From: Oerskovia turbata | GTDB lineage: Bacteria > Actinomycetota > Actinomycetes > Actinomycetales > Cellulomonadaceae | Direction: 5' to 3' | NCBI RefSeq assembly: GCF_000718325.1 | Contig: NZ_JOFV01000012.1 | Coordinates: forward strand, 67,509-131,508 | DNA length: 64,000 nt | Shown here: one piece after another, positions 25,227 to 33,021 of the stretch | Position numbering within the stretch: position 1 is the first letter of the stretch | How the letters are laid out: each line of letters starts with the position of its first letter | Made by a program: the position numbers and the translations under genes | The notes under the pieces: generated by a model | Told to the model about the DNA's origin: nothing | Databases searched by the model: none | What the model saw: only the letters and a program-made list of their open reading frames with translations

Positions 25227-25251
25227 CATTGTGAAACTTCATGCCACAATG
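25227..25251 (+). promoter_or_regulatory. Inverted repeat overlapping the promoter of the kinase-murR operon
   Basis: CATTGTG and CACAATG form 7-bp arms around an 11-base centre holding TGAA-AC-TTCA. CACAAT at its right end sits five bases before the GTG start and can serve as the -10 element of a leaderless transcript. A repressor bound here would block transcription. The MurR-like protein encoded second in the operon is the obvious candidate. This is inference. Confidence 0.55.
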
Positions 25252-25255
25252 AGGC

Positions 25256-26458
25256 GTGACCAGCACGCAGGACCCCGACCCCGCCCGCCCGGAGGCTCGT
25301 GCGGACGTCCCGGCGACGACCACGGGCTCCCCCCGCTGGATCGTCGCGATCGACGTCGGCGGGAGCGGCAGCCGCCTCGTCGCGGCCAGGCTCGACAGCG
25401 ATCCCGGCAGCGACGCCGACGCGCACAGCACGAGCCTCACCGGACGCCCGGTCGCGATCGGCCCCGAGGGCAGCGACGTCGCCGAGGTCGTGCACGACGT
25501 CGGCGCGGCGTTCGTCGCTGCCTGGACCGAGACCCACGGCGAGCCCCCCGTCGTCGCGGCCGCCGCGGTCGGCGCGACGGGCGTCGCGACCCTCGTCCCG
25601 GACCCGACCGCCGTCCACGACGCGCTCCGCGTGAGCCTCGGCGCCGAGCGCACCGCGGTCGCGGCCGATGCCCTGACCGCCCACCTCGGCGCGCTCGGGG
25701 GCCGGGCCGGGGCCGTCGTCGCGGTCGGGACGGGCACGATCGCCCTGGGCACGGACCTCGCCGGGACCTGGCAGCGCGTCGACGGGTGGGGGCACCTGCT
25801 CGGCGACCTCGGCTCGGCGTCGTGGATCGGCGCTCACGGGCTGCGGGCGGCGCTCGCCGCGCACGACCGCCGTTCGACGGGCGGTTCGCGCCCGCTCCTC
25901 GCCGCCGCCACGGCACGGTTCGGCCCCGCCCCGACCTGGCCCGCCCAGCTCTACACGCGCCCCGACCGCGCCCAGGTCCTCGGGTCGTTCACGCCCGACG
26001 TCGCGGCGGCCGCCGCAGCGGGTGACCCGGCGGCCGTGCAGATCCTCACCGAGGCCGGCCGTCACCTGGCCGAGTCGCTCGCGGCGGCCCTCGTCCCCGG
26101 GCTACCGCCGCTCGCCGCCGCGACCGGTGGCGTCCTGGCAGCGGGCCCGTCGCTGACGGGCGCGCTCGCGCGCCGTTTCGCCGCGCTGCGCCCCGACGCC
26201 GAGCTCGTCCCCTCCGCGGGCACCCCGCTCGACGGTGCGCTGCACCTGGCCCGGCTGCTCGCCGAGAGCACGGGCAGCGGGGGTACCGGTGGCACTGCCG
26301 GCACTGCTGGCACTGCCTCCCTCGTCGCGCACGAGCCCTGGCTGAGCCTCGGGGGTCCTCGCACGGACCCCGCACCCGCCACCGGTTCCAGCACCGCCCC
26401 CCGCGACGACAACCACACCGCCAGCCACCCCGCACCGATCACAGGAGATCCGACATGA
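25256..26458 (+). CDS. BadF/BadG-family sugar kinase, MurK/NagK-like
   Basis: The 400-residue protein is an ASKHA-fold kinase: the phosphate-1 motif AIDVGGSGSRLVAAR, GATGVATL, the phosphate-2 region VAVGTGTIALG, and the family motif GWGHLLGDLGSASWIG. BadF-type kinases include GlcNAc kinases and clostridial MurK, which phosphorylates both MurNAc and GlcNAc. Here it would supply MurNAc-6-phosphate to MurQ and GlcNAc-6-phosphate to general metabolism. The last 60 residues are a low-complexity Gly/Thr/Ala tail outside the kinase fold. It begins at GTG and overlaps the regulator gene by ATGA. Confidence 0.85.
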   Translation: MTSTQDPDPARPEARADVPATTTGSPRWIVAIDVGGSGSRLVAARLDSDPGSDADAHSTSLTGRPVAIGPEGSDVAEVVHDVGAAFVAAWTETHGEPPVVAAAAVGATGVATLVPDPTAVHDALRVSLGAERTAVAADALTAHLGALGGRAGAVVAVGTGTIALGTDLAGTWQRVDGWGHLLGDLGSASWIGAHGLRAALAAHDRRSTGGSRPLLAAATARFGPAPTWPAQLYTRPDRAQVLGSFTPDVAAAAAAGDPAAVQILTEAGRHLAESLAAALVPGLPPLAAATGGVLAAGPSLTGALARRFAALRPDAELVPSAGTPLDGALHLARLLAESTGSGGTGGTAGTAGTASLVAHEPWLSLGGPRTDPAPATGSSTAPRDDNHTASHPAPITGDPT

Positions 26459-27342
26459 CAGGTGATGGACTCGTCCGCATCCGGCAGGCCCTGCCGACCC
26501 TCCGCCCGGCCGAGGCCCGGATCGCGGAGGCCGTGCTCGCGGACCCGACCGCCGTCGTCGGGTCCACGATCAACGAGCTCGCGGCGCGAGCGGGCGCCTC
26601 CCAGGCGACGGTCGTGAGGTTCTGCCGGGCGATCGGCTACGCGGGCTACCCCGAGTTCCGGATCGACCTCGCCCAGGCCACGTCGCGCCGCGAGATGGAG
26701 CTCGAGCGCTCGAACGTCGCGCACGGCGAGATCAACGAGACGGACACGGCCGAGGACGTCGTCGCGAAGATCGCGTTCCACGAGGCACGCACGATCGAGG
26801 AGACCGCGCGCATGCTCGACCTGGGCGCGCTCGAGCAGGTCGCTGCGGCCGTCGCGGCCGCGCCCCGGGTCGACGTGTTCGGCGTCGGGTCGAGCCAGCT
26901 CACCGGGCAGGACCTCGCGCAGAAGCTCCAGCGCATCGGGCTCGTGTGCTTCGCCGCGCCGGACCCGCACCTCCAGCTCCAGTCCGCGGCGCTGCTGCGC
27001 CCGGGCGCGGTCGCGATCGGGATCTCGCACAGCGGGCAGACGGTCGAGACCAACCATGCGCTCGGCATCGCGCAGGCGCGCGGGGCGACGACCGTCGCGA
27101 TTACGAACTTCCCCGAGTCCCCCCTGGGGCAGGAGGCCGGCATCGTCCTGGGCACCACGGCGCGCGAGACGCAGTTCCGGTCGGGCGCCCTGTCGAGCCG
27201 CATCGCGCAGCTCGCGGTCGTCGACTTCCTGTTCGTCCGTGTGGCCCAGCGCCTGTACGAGCAGACCAGCGCCAACCTCAAGGCGACCTACGACGCGGTC
27301 CAGCCCCACCGGCTCGACGGGGAGCGCAAGGCCCGCGCATGA
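26455..27342 (+). CDS. MurR/RpiR-family transcriptional regulator
   Basis: The 295-residue protein has the RpiR N-terminal helix-turn-helix (residues about 1-80, ASQATVVRFCRAIGYAGYPEF) and a C-terminal SIS domain (about 125-270; VFGVGSSQLTGQDLAQKLQRIG and GISHSGQTVETNHAL), which binds phosphosugars. In Escherichia coli MurR senses MurNAc-6-phosphate and represses murQP. Its place between a MurK-like kinase and a D-lactate dehydrogenase, facing the murQ operon, supports the same role here. It overlaps both neighbours by ATGA. A likely operator is the repeat at 25227-25251. Confidence 0.88.
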   Translation: MTGDGLVRIRQALPTLRPAEARIAEAVLADPTAVVGSTINELAARAGASQATVVRFCRAIGYAGYPEFRIDLAQATSRREMELERSNVAHGEINETDTAEDVVAKIAFHEARTIEETARMLDLGALEQVAAAVAAAPRVDVFGVGSSQLTGQDLAQKLQRIGLVCFAAPDPHLQLQSAALLRPGAVAIGISHSGQTVETNHALGIAQARGATTVAITNFPESPLGQEAGIVLGTTARETQFRSGALSSRIAQLAVVDFLFVRVAQRLYEQTSANLKATYDAVQPHRLDGERKARA

Positions 27343-30206
27343 GCGTGTCCGCCGCGACGACGCGGGCCCTCGAGATCCGGACCGACCTCCTGACGCGGGT
27401 CGCCCAGGCGCACGACGCGTCGCACTACCTGCTGCGCCCCGAGGCGGTCGCGCGCGCGCACGACGTGCCCGACGTCGTCGCCGCCTTCGCCGAGGCCCGT
27501 CACCGCGGGCTCCCGGTCACGTTCCGCTCGGGCGGGACGAGCCTGTCGGGACAGGCGTCGGGCGCGGGGCTGCTCGTGGACACGCGCACGCGCTTCACGC
27601 GCGTCGAGGTGCTCGACGACGGTGCCCGCGTGCGCTGCCAGCCCGGCGTGACGCTGCGCTCGGTCAACGCGCGGCTCGTGCGTCACGGGCGGCGGCTCGG
27701 CCCCGACCCGGCGAGCGAGATCGCGTGCACGATCGGCGGGGTCGTCGCCAACAACTCCTCGGGCATGACATGCGGGACGGTCGACACCGCGTACCGCACG
27801 ATCGAGTCGATGACCCTCGTCCTGCCCAGCGGGACCGTGCTCGACACGGGCGCCCCGGACGCGGACGAGCGGCTGCGGGCCCTCGAGCCCGCGCTGCACC
27901 GCGGCCTCGCGGAGCTGCGCGACCGGGTGCGTGCGAGCGCGTCGATGCGCGCGACGATCGCGCACCAGTACTCCATGAAGAACACCATGGGCTACGGCGT
28001 CAACGCGTTCGTGGACCACGACTCCCCCGTCAAGATCCTCGAGCACCTGGTCGTCGGGTCGGAGGGGACGCTCGCGTTCGTGGCGGACGTGACCTTCCGG
28101 ACCGTGCCGCTGCTGCCCGCGGCCTCGACCACCCTCCTGGTCTTCGACGCGCTCGAGCACGCGACCGACGCCCTGGCGACCGTCACCGCCTCGGGCGCGC
28201 GGGCGATCGAGCTGCTCGACGCGGCCTCGCTCCGCGTCGCGTCCGCCGACCCGCTCGCCGACGCGTCGATGCGGGCCTTCGCGACCGCGACGACCCAGAC
28301 GGCCCTGCTCGTCGAGTACCAGGCCGCGTCCCCCGACGCCCTCGAACCGTTCGAGGAGGCCGCGCGCCGCGTCATCGGCGACCTCGCCCTCGCGACGCCT
28401 GCCGAGCTCACGCGCGACCCCGCGGCTCGCGGGCGCCTGTGGCGTGTGCGCAAGGGCCTGTACACCGCGGTGGCCGGCGCCCGCGCGCCCGGCAGCACGG
28501 CCTTGCTGGAAGACCTGGTCGTCCCGGTCCCCGACCTCACCGCGACCGTCGGCGACCTGGGTGGGCTCTTCGAGCGGCACGGCTACGACGACGCCGTGAC
28601 GTTCGGGCACGCCAAGGACGGCAACCTGCACTTCATGATCACCCCGCGCCTGTCCGACGACGGCGAGCTCGACCGGTTCGCGGCCTTCACCGAGGACATG
28701 GTGACCCTGGTGCTCGACCGCGGCGGCTCGCTCAAGGCCGAGCACGGCACGGGCCGCATCATGGCGCCGTTCGTCCGTCGGCAGTTCGGGGACGACCTGT
28801 ACGCCGTGATGCGCGAGGTCAAGGCCCTGTGCGACCCGACCGGTCTGCTCAACCCGGGCGTCCTCCTCACGGACGACGACGAGGCGCACCTGGCGCACCT
28901 CAAGCTCGTGCCGCCCGTCGGGACGTCCGCGGCAGGAGACCTCGCCGAGGTCGTGGACCGGTGCGTCGAGTGCGGATACTGCGAGCCCGCGTGCCCGTCG
29001 CGGACCGTCACGACGACCCCGCGCCAGCGCATCGCGCTGCTGCGCGAGATGGTCACGGCTGACCCGTCCGAGCTCGCGGAGCTCGAACGCGCCTACGAGT
29101 ACTCGGCCGTCGACACGTGCGCCGTGGACTCGCTGTGCGTGACCGCCTGCCCGGTCGGGATCGACACGGGCAAGGTCATGAAGGTCCGGCGCGCGCAGCG
29201 GCACGGGGCGCTCGTCCAGCGCGCCGGGCGCACGGCGGCCGACCACTGGGGCGGCGCGGTCACCGGCCTGCGCGCGGCGCTCGGCGTCGTCGACCGCCTG
29301 CCCACGCCGCTCGTGACCGCGGCCTCGACAGTCGGGCGCGCCGTGCTGGGCGCGGACGTCGTGCCGCTCGTCGGGTCGGACCTGCCCGGGCCGGGACCAC
29401 GTCGCGTGGCGTCGGCCGGGGCCGTCACCGACGCGTCGGTCGTCTTCTTCCAGTCGTGCATGGGCTCGCTCTTCTCCCCCGCCGAGGCCTCCCCCAGCCC
29501 GGGCGGCGTGGGCCCGGCGTTCCTCGCGCTGTGCGAGCGCGCCGAGATCACGGTCGCGGTCCCCGAGGGGATCGCGGGCCTGTGCTGCGGCACGCCGTGG
29601 GTCTCCAAGGGGCTGACCGACGGCGCCGCCGCGATGGCCGAGCGAACCTTCGACGCGCTCTGGGCCGCGACCGACGGCGGCCGCCTGCCCGTCGTCTCGG
29701 ACGCGTCGAGCTGCACGCACGGGCTCGAAGGGGTCGGGTCCCACCTGGCCGGCGAGGCGCGCGAGCGGTTCGAGCGGCTGCGCGTGGTGGACGCCGTGAC
29801 GTTCGTGCGCAGCGACGTCCTGCCCGCGCTCGAGGCAAGCGGGCGCTCCCCCCGGGCCACCGGGACGACGCTGGGCTCGCTCGTCCTGCACCCGACGTGC
29901 TCGTCGATCCACCTGGGGGTCGTCGGCGACCTCGAGGCGGTCGCACGCGCGGTGGCCGACGACGTCGTGCTCCCCCTCGACGCGGGGTGCTGCGGGTTCG
30001 CGGGCGACCGCGGGATGCTCCACCCCGAGCTCACCGCGGCGGCGACGCGCGCCGAGGCCGCCGAGGTCGCGGCCCACCTGCGCGATCACGGCGCCGCGGA
30101 CGCGTACGCGTCGAGCAACCGGACGTGCGAGATGGGTCTGAGCCGGGCTACGGGGCAGGACTACGTGCACGTCGTCGAGCTGCTCGAGGCGGCCACCCGC
30201 CCCTGA
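27339..30206 (+). CDS. FAD and iron-sulphur oxidoreductase, D-lactate dehydrogenase-like (GlcD-GlcF fusion)
   Basis: The 955-residue protein joins a VAO-type FAD domain to a GlcF-like iron-sulphur part. The FAD domain (about 1-530) has FRSGGTSLSGQ, CTIGGVVANNSSGM, GSEGTLAFV and GHAKDGNLHF. Two ferredoxin-type clusters follow, CVECGYCEPACPS and CAVDSLCVTACPVG, then two CCG-type motifs, GLCCGTPW and GCCGFAGDRG. This layout is that of quinone-linked D-2-hydroxyacid, especially D-lactate, dehydrogenases. The start overlaps murR by ATGA. MurQ releases D-lactate, so the operon position supports oxidation of that lactate to pyruvate. Glycolate is an alternative substrate. Confidence 0.88.
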   Translation: MSVSAATTRALEIRTDLLTRVAQAHDASHYLLRPEAVARAHDVPDVVAAFAEARHRGLPVTFRSGGTSLSGQASGAGLLVDTRTRFTRVEVLDDGARVRCQPGVTLRSVNARLVRHGRRLGPDPASEIACTIGGVVANNSSGMTCGTVDTAYRTIESMTLVLPSGTVLDTGAPDADERLRALEPALHRGLAELRDRVRASASMRATIAHQYSMKNTMGYGVNAFVDHDSPVKILEHLVVGSEGTLAFVADVTFRTVPLLPAASTTLLVFDALEHATDALATVTASGARAIELLDAASLRVASADPLADASMRAFATATTQTALLVEYQAASPDALEPFEEAARRVIGDLALATPAELTRDPAARGRLWRVRKGLYTAVAGARAPGSTALLEDLVVPVPDLTATVGDLGGLFERHGYDDAVTFGHAKDGNLHFMITPRLSDDGELDRFAAFTEDMVTLVLDRGGSLKAEHGTGRIMAPFVRRQFGDDLYAVMREVKALCDPTGLLNPGVLLTDDDEAHLAHLKLVPPVGTSAAGDLAEVVDRCVECGYCEPACPSRTVTTTPRQRIALLREMVTADPSELAELERAYEYSAVDTCAVDSLCVTACPVGIDTGKVMKVRRAQRHGALVQRAGRTAADHWGGAVTGLRAALGVVDRLPTPLVTAASTVGRAVLGADVVPLVGSDLPGPGPRRVASAGAVTDASVVFFQSCMGSLFSPAEASPSPGGVGPAFLALCERAEITVAVPEGIAGLCCGTPWVSKGLTDGAAAMAERTFDALWAATDGGRLPVVSDASSCTHGLEGVGSHLAGEARERFERLRVVDAVTFVRSDVLPALEASGRSPRATGTTLGSLVLHPTCSSIHLGVVGDLEAVARAVADDVVLPLDAGCCGFAGDRGMLHPELTAAATRAEAAEVAAHLRDHGAADAYASSNRTCEMGLSRATGQDYVHVVELLEAATRP

Positions 30207-30222
30207 CGGGTCCCGCACCCCG

Positions 30223-30270
30223 ACGTGTCAGAAGGAGCGTGACCCGGAGGTCACGTTCCTTCTGACACGT
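30223..30270. terminator. Bidirectional palindrome of the TGTCAGAA family
   Basis: Two 22-base arms, beginning ACGTGTCAGAAGGA, pair with one G-U wobble around CGGA. It lies between the convergent stops of the D-lactate dehydrogenase-like gene and cimA and can terminate both. It shares its core with the elements at 45068, 50323 and 59787. Confidence 0.8.
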
Positions 30271-30306
30271 GGGCGCAGCGCCCGGAGCGGTGCGCGGGGC
30301 GCAGGG

Positions 30307-31971
30307 TCAGCGCGGCTGCACGCCCGCGTGGATCAGCCCGTAGATCGCGGAGTCCGTCAGGGCTTCCCAGGCCGCCTCGATGAGGTTCGGCCCGACGCCC
30401 ACCGTCGACCAGGACGTCGCCCCGTCGGTCATCTCGATGAGGACTCGCGTGATGGCGTCCGTGCCCTGCTCGGTGTCGAGGATGCGGACCTTGAAGTCGA
30501 TCAGCTCGAACGCCTCGATCTCCGGGTACACGCGCCGCAGCGCGAGCCGCAGCGCATGGTCGAGCGCGTTCACCGGCCCGTTGCCCTCGCCCGTCTTGAC
30601 GATGCGCTTGCCTCCGGCGTGCAGCTTGACGGTCGCCTCCGCCGTCGCCTCGGTGCCGCGTCCCCCGGCCCGCTCGACGATCGTGCGCCAGCTCTCGACC
30701 CGGAAGAACTGCGGCCGCTCGCCCGCGATCTCCTCACGCAGCAGGAGCTCGAACGAGGCGTCGGCCGCGTCGTAGGTGTACCCGCGGGCCTCGGCGTCCT
30801 TGACGCGGTGCGTCACGCGCGCGAGCACGTCGCCCTGGTCCGAGAGGTCGAAGCCCATCTCGCGCCCCTTGAGCTCGATCGACGCGCGGCCCGCCATGTC
30901 CGAGATGAGCATGCGCATGTCGTTGCCGACGAGAGTGGGCTCGATGTGCTGGTAGAGGTCCGGGTCGACCTTGATCGCCGAGGCGTGCAGCCCGGCCTTG
31001 TGCGCGAACGCGCTGGCCCCGACGTACGGCTGGCGCGCGTACGGCGAGATGTTGGTGATCTCGCTGATCGCGTGCGCGATGCGCGTGGTCTCCTGCAGGC
31101 CGCCGTCGACGAGCAGGCTCCGGCCGTGCTTGAGCTCGAGGTTCGCGACGACCGTGATGAGGTCCGCGTTCCCGGTGCGTTCGCCGTAGCCGTTGACGGT
31201 CCCCTGGACGTGGGCGGCGCCTGCGGCCACGGCCGCGAGCGAGTTCGCGACCGCGCAGCCCGAGTCGTTGTGCGCGTGCATCCCGAGCAGCGGGTCGCCG
31301 GCCTGGGCGTGGAGCCCGTGCGGGATCCCGACGGCGTCGCGCAGCTCCGTGACGATCTCGCCGACCCACTCGGGCAGCATGCCGCCGTTGGTGTCGCACA
31401 GCGCGACGACCTCGGCCCCCGCCGCGAACGCGGCCTCGACCGCAGCACGCGAGTAGGCGGGGTCGAACCGGTAGCCGTCGAAGAAGTGCTCGGCGTCCAG
31501 GACGACGCGGCGCCCCTCGGCCACGAGGAACGTGACGGTGTCGGTGATCATGGCGAGGTTCTCGGCCCCCGTCGTCCGTAGGGCACGCTCGGCGTGGCGG
31601 ATGTCGGACTTGGCGACGAGCGTGACCACGGGCGCCTGCGACGCGACGAGCGCGCGGACCTGGGGGTCGTCGGCGGCCGTGATCCCGGCCTTGCGGGTCG
31701 CGCCGAACGCCGCGAGGACCGCGTTCTTGAGCGTGAGCTCCTTCGCGGCGCGGGAGAAGAAGTCGGTGTCCTTGGGGATCGCCCCGGGCCAGCCGCCCTC
31801 GATGAACCCGACACCCAGCTCGTCCAGGAGCGGGGCGATCGCGAGCTTGTCGGCGACCGAGAGGTTCATGCCCTCCTGCTGCGCACCGTCGCGCAGGGTC
31901 GTGTCGTAGACGTGGAACGTCGAGGGTGCGCTCGCTGTGGCAGGAGCTACGGGGTTCACCTGGGAAGTCAT
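30307..31971 (-). CDS. cimA: Citramalate synthase
   Basis: CimA condenses pyruvate with acetyl-CoA to (R)-citramalate, a threonine-independent route to 2-oxobutyrate and isoleucine. The 554-residue protein begins its TIM barrel with YDTTLRDGAQQEG, contains LHAQAGDPLLGMHAHNDSGCAVANS with the metal-binding HxH, NGYGERTGNADL, and a C-terminal LeuA-type regulatory domain (from about 430). Length and motifs fit CimA rather than 2-isopropylmalate synthase. Start at ATG 31971; the upstream extension is unsupported. A leader peptide and attenuator precede the gene, so expression should respond to charging of branched-chain tRNAs. Confidence 0.9.
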   Translation of the reverse strand: MTSQVNPVAPATASAPSTFHVYDTTLRDGAQQEGMNLSVADKLAIAPLLDELGVGFIEGGWPGAIPKDTDFFSRAAKELTLKNAVLAAFGATRKAGITAADDPQVRALVASQAPVVTLVAKSDIRHAERALRTTGAENLAMITDTVTFLVAEGRRVVLDAEHFFDGYRFDPAYSRAAVEAAFAAGAEVVALCDTNGGMLPEWVGEIVTELRDAVGIPHGLHAQAGDPLLGMHAHNDSGCAVANSLAAVAAGAAHVQGTVNGYGERTGNADLITVVANLELKHGRSLLVDGGLQETTRIAHAISEITNISPYARQPYVGASAFAHKAGLHASAIKVDPDLYQHIEPTLVGNDMRMLISDMAGRASIELKGREMGFDLSDQGDVLARVTHRVKDAEARGYTYDAADASFELLLREEIAGERPQFFRVESWRTIVERAGGRGTEATAEATVKLHAGGKRIVKTGEGNGPVNALDHALRLALRRVYPEIEAFELIDFKVRILDTEQGTDAITRVLIEMTDGATSWSTVGVGPNLIEAAWEALTDSAIYGLIHAGVQPR

Positions 31972-32154
31972 CGTGCCGCTCTCTGGGGAGATCTCGGGGT
32001 CCAGCGGTGCCGCCTGGGGCGAGACCACTCTAGGCGGATCGGGCGATCCGCTTCCGCGCTCGCCGCGGGTTCCTCGTTCCCACGCGCCGGGCGGTCGCTC
32101 TCGTGAAGCTCGTGCCCGGCGCTTCGGTGCCCGACGGCGGTGGTGTCGGGCAAC

Positions 32155-32184
32155 AAAAAAACCCCCCGAGGGTGCGGGAGGTTT
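32155..32184 (-). terminator. Transcription attenuator of cimA
   Basis: On the minus strand AAACCTCCC pairs with GGGGGGTTT with one mismatch, followed directly by a run of seven T. This is a standard intrinsic terminator, lying between the leader peptide stop and the cimA start. U tracts are rare in this genome's other terminators, which marks this as a regulated one. Confidence 0.85.
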
Positions 32185-32211
32185 GCGCGTCCGGTGTGGT
32201 GGCCGGGCGCG

Positions 32212-32256
32212 CTACTCGATAATGAGGTGGGAGACGAGGTGTGTCACAGGACACAT
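32212..32256 (-). CDS. Leader peptide of cimA
   Basis: A 14-codon frame encodes MCPVTHLVSHLIIE. Seven of the 14 residues are Val, Leu or Ile, ending in Leu-Ile-Ile just before the stop, 28 bases upstream of the attenuator. This is the pattern of a branched-chain amino acid attenuation leader: ribosome stalling would favour antitermination. No strong ribosome site is seen, so a different upstream in-frame start cannot be excluded. It is too short for ordinary gene finders. Confidence 0.75.
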   Translation of the reverse strand: MCPVTHLVSHLIIE

Positions 32257-32355
32257 GCTGCCACAGCAGCCGCCAGGATGGAACGGTGTCCACGGACTGA
32301 GCATGCCAACCAGCGAGCGCCCGGAACGACAGCCTGCAACGACAGGAGACGCATC

Positions 32356-32928
32356 ATGAGCGACCCGAACTTCCCGCCCCGCGGCAACGCCCCGCAGCCC
32401 GGTGTCCCCGGCCACCCCCAGGGTGTCCCGCCGGCCATCCCGCCCACGGTCCCGCCCGACCCGCACGCCGACTTCCCGGCACCGCCCGTCAACCCTGCGG
32501 ACCCCCGCCTCGCGGTCGAGGTCGGCCGCTTCTGGGCGGGAGCGGCCGCCACGGCGCTGGTGGCCGCGCTCATCGGCCTCGTGGCCGTGATCATCCTCGA
32601 ACGGATCTTCTCGTTCACGCTCGTGCCGCCGCCGGACATCTTCTCGACCGCCTCGCACCAGGCCGCGTTCGCGATCGACGGAGCGATCCTCGCCCTGCTC
32701 GCGGCTGGGCTGCTGCACGTGCTGATCCTCACGACCCCGCGCCCGCGGGCGTTCTTCGGCTGGATCATGGCGCTCGTGATCGTCGTCATCACCGCCCTCC
32801 CGTTCGCCTGGACCACGGACACGACGTCGGCCGCGCTGTCCGGGCTCGTGAACCTGCTCATCGGGGTCGCCGTCTGGTCGCTGCTCGCGGGCGTCGCGGG
32901 CCGGACGATCGTGCGCCGGGCGGTCTGA
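32356..32928 (+). CDS. Four-TM membrane protein, DUF6069-like
   Basis: The 190-residue protein starts with about 50 Pro-rich residues, then RFWAGAAATALVAALIGLV and three further hydrophobic segments, including TTPRPRAFFGWIMALVIVV. The PRP..FFGWI motif and four-helix layout match DUF6069, an actinobacterial membrane family without known function. ACAGGAGAC precedes the ATG at 32356. The gene is monocistronic and ends nine bases before a long palindrome shared with ilvE. Confidence 0.75.
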   Translation: MSDPNFPPRGNAPQPGVPGHPQGVPPAIPPTVPPDPHADFPAPPVNPADPRLAVEVGRFWAGAAATALVAALIGLVAVIILERIFSFTLVPPPDIFSTASHQAAFAIDGAILALLAAGLLHVLILTTPRPRAFFGWIMALVIVVITALPFAWTTDTTSAALSGLVNLLIGVAVWSLLAGVAGRTIVRRAV

Positions 32929-32936
32929 GGCCCCGC

Positions 32937-33007
32937 GAGACGCTGAGTGCGGAGTGGTCGTCGCCGATCGTGTCGGTCGGCGACGACCACTCCGCACCCA
33001 GCGTCTC
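32937..33007. terminator. Long bidirectional terminator palindrome
   Basis: Two 31-base arms, the first starting GAGACGCTGAGTGCGGAG, pair with a single G-U wobble around a 9-base loop. The element lies between the convergent stops of the DUF6069-like gene and ilvE. No T tract follows. Confidence 0.85.
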
Positions 33008-33021
33008 GGTGAGCGGGCGGC

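Larger units (their letters stand above)
31972..32355. other. cimA leader region and divergent promoter
   Basis: This 384-base gap holds, on the minus strand, the cimA leader peptide, a pause-like hairpin (about 32186-32213, GCGCG arms), the terminator-attenuator and a further 8-bp hairpin (TGCCCGAC at 32128-32135 with GTCGGGCA at 32145-32152). On the plus strand it holds the promoter of the DUF6069-like gene. No other gene is visible. Confidence 0.7.
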
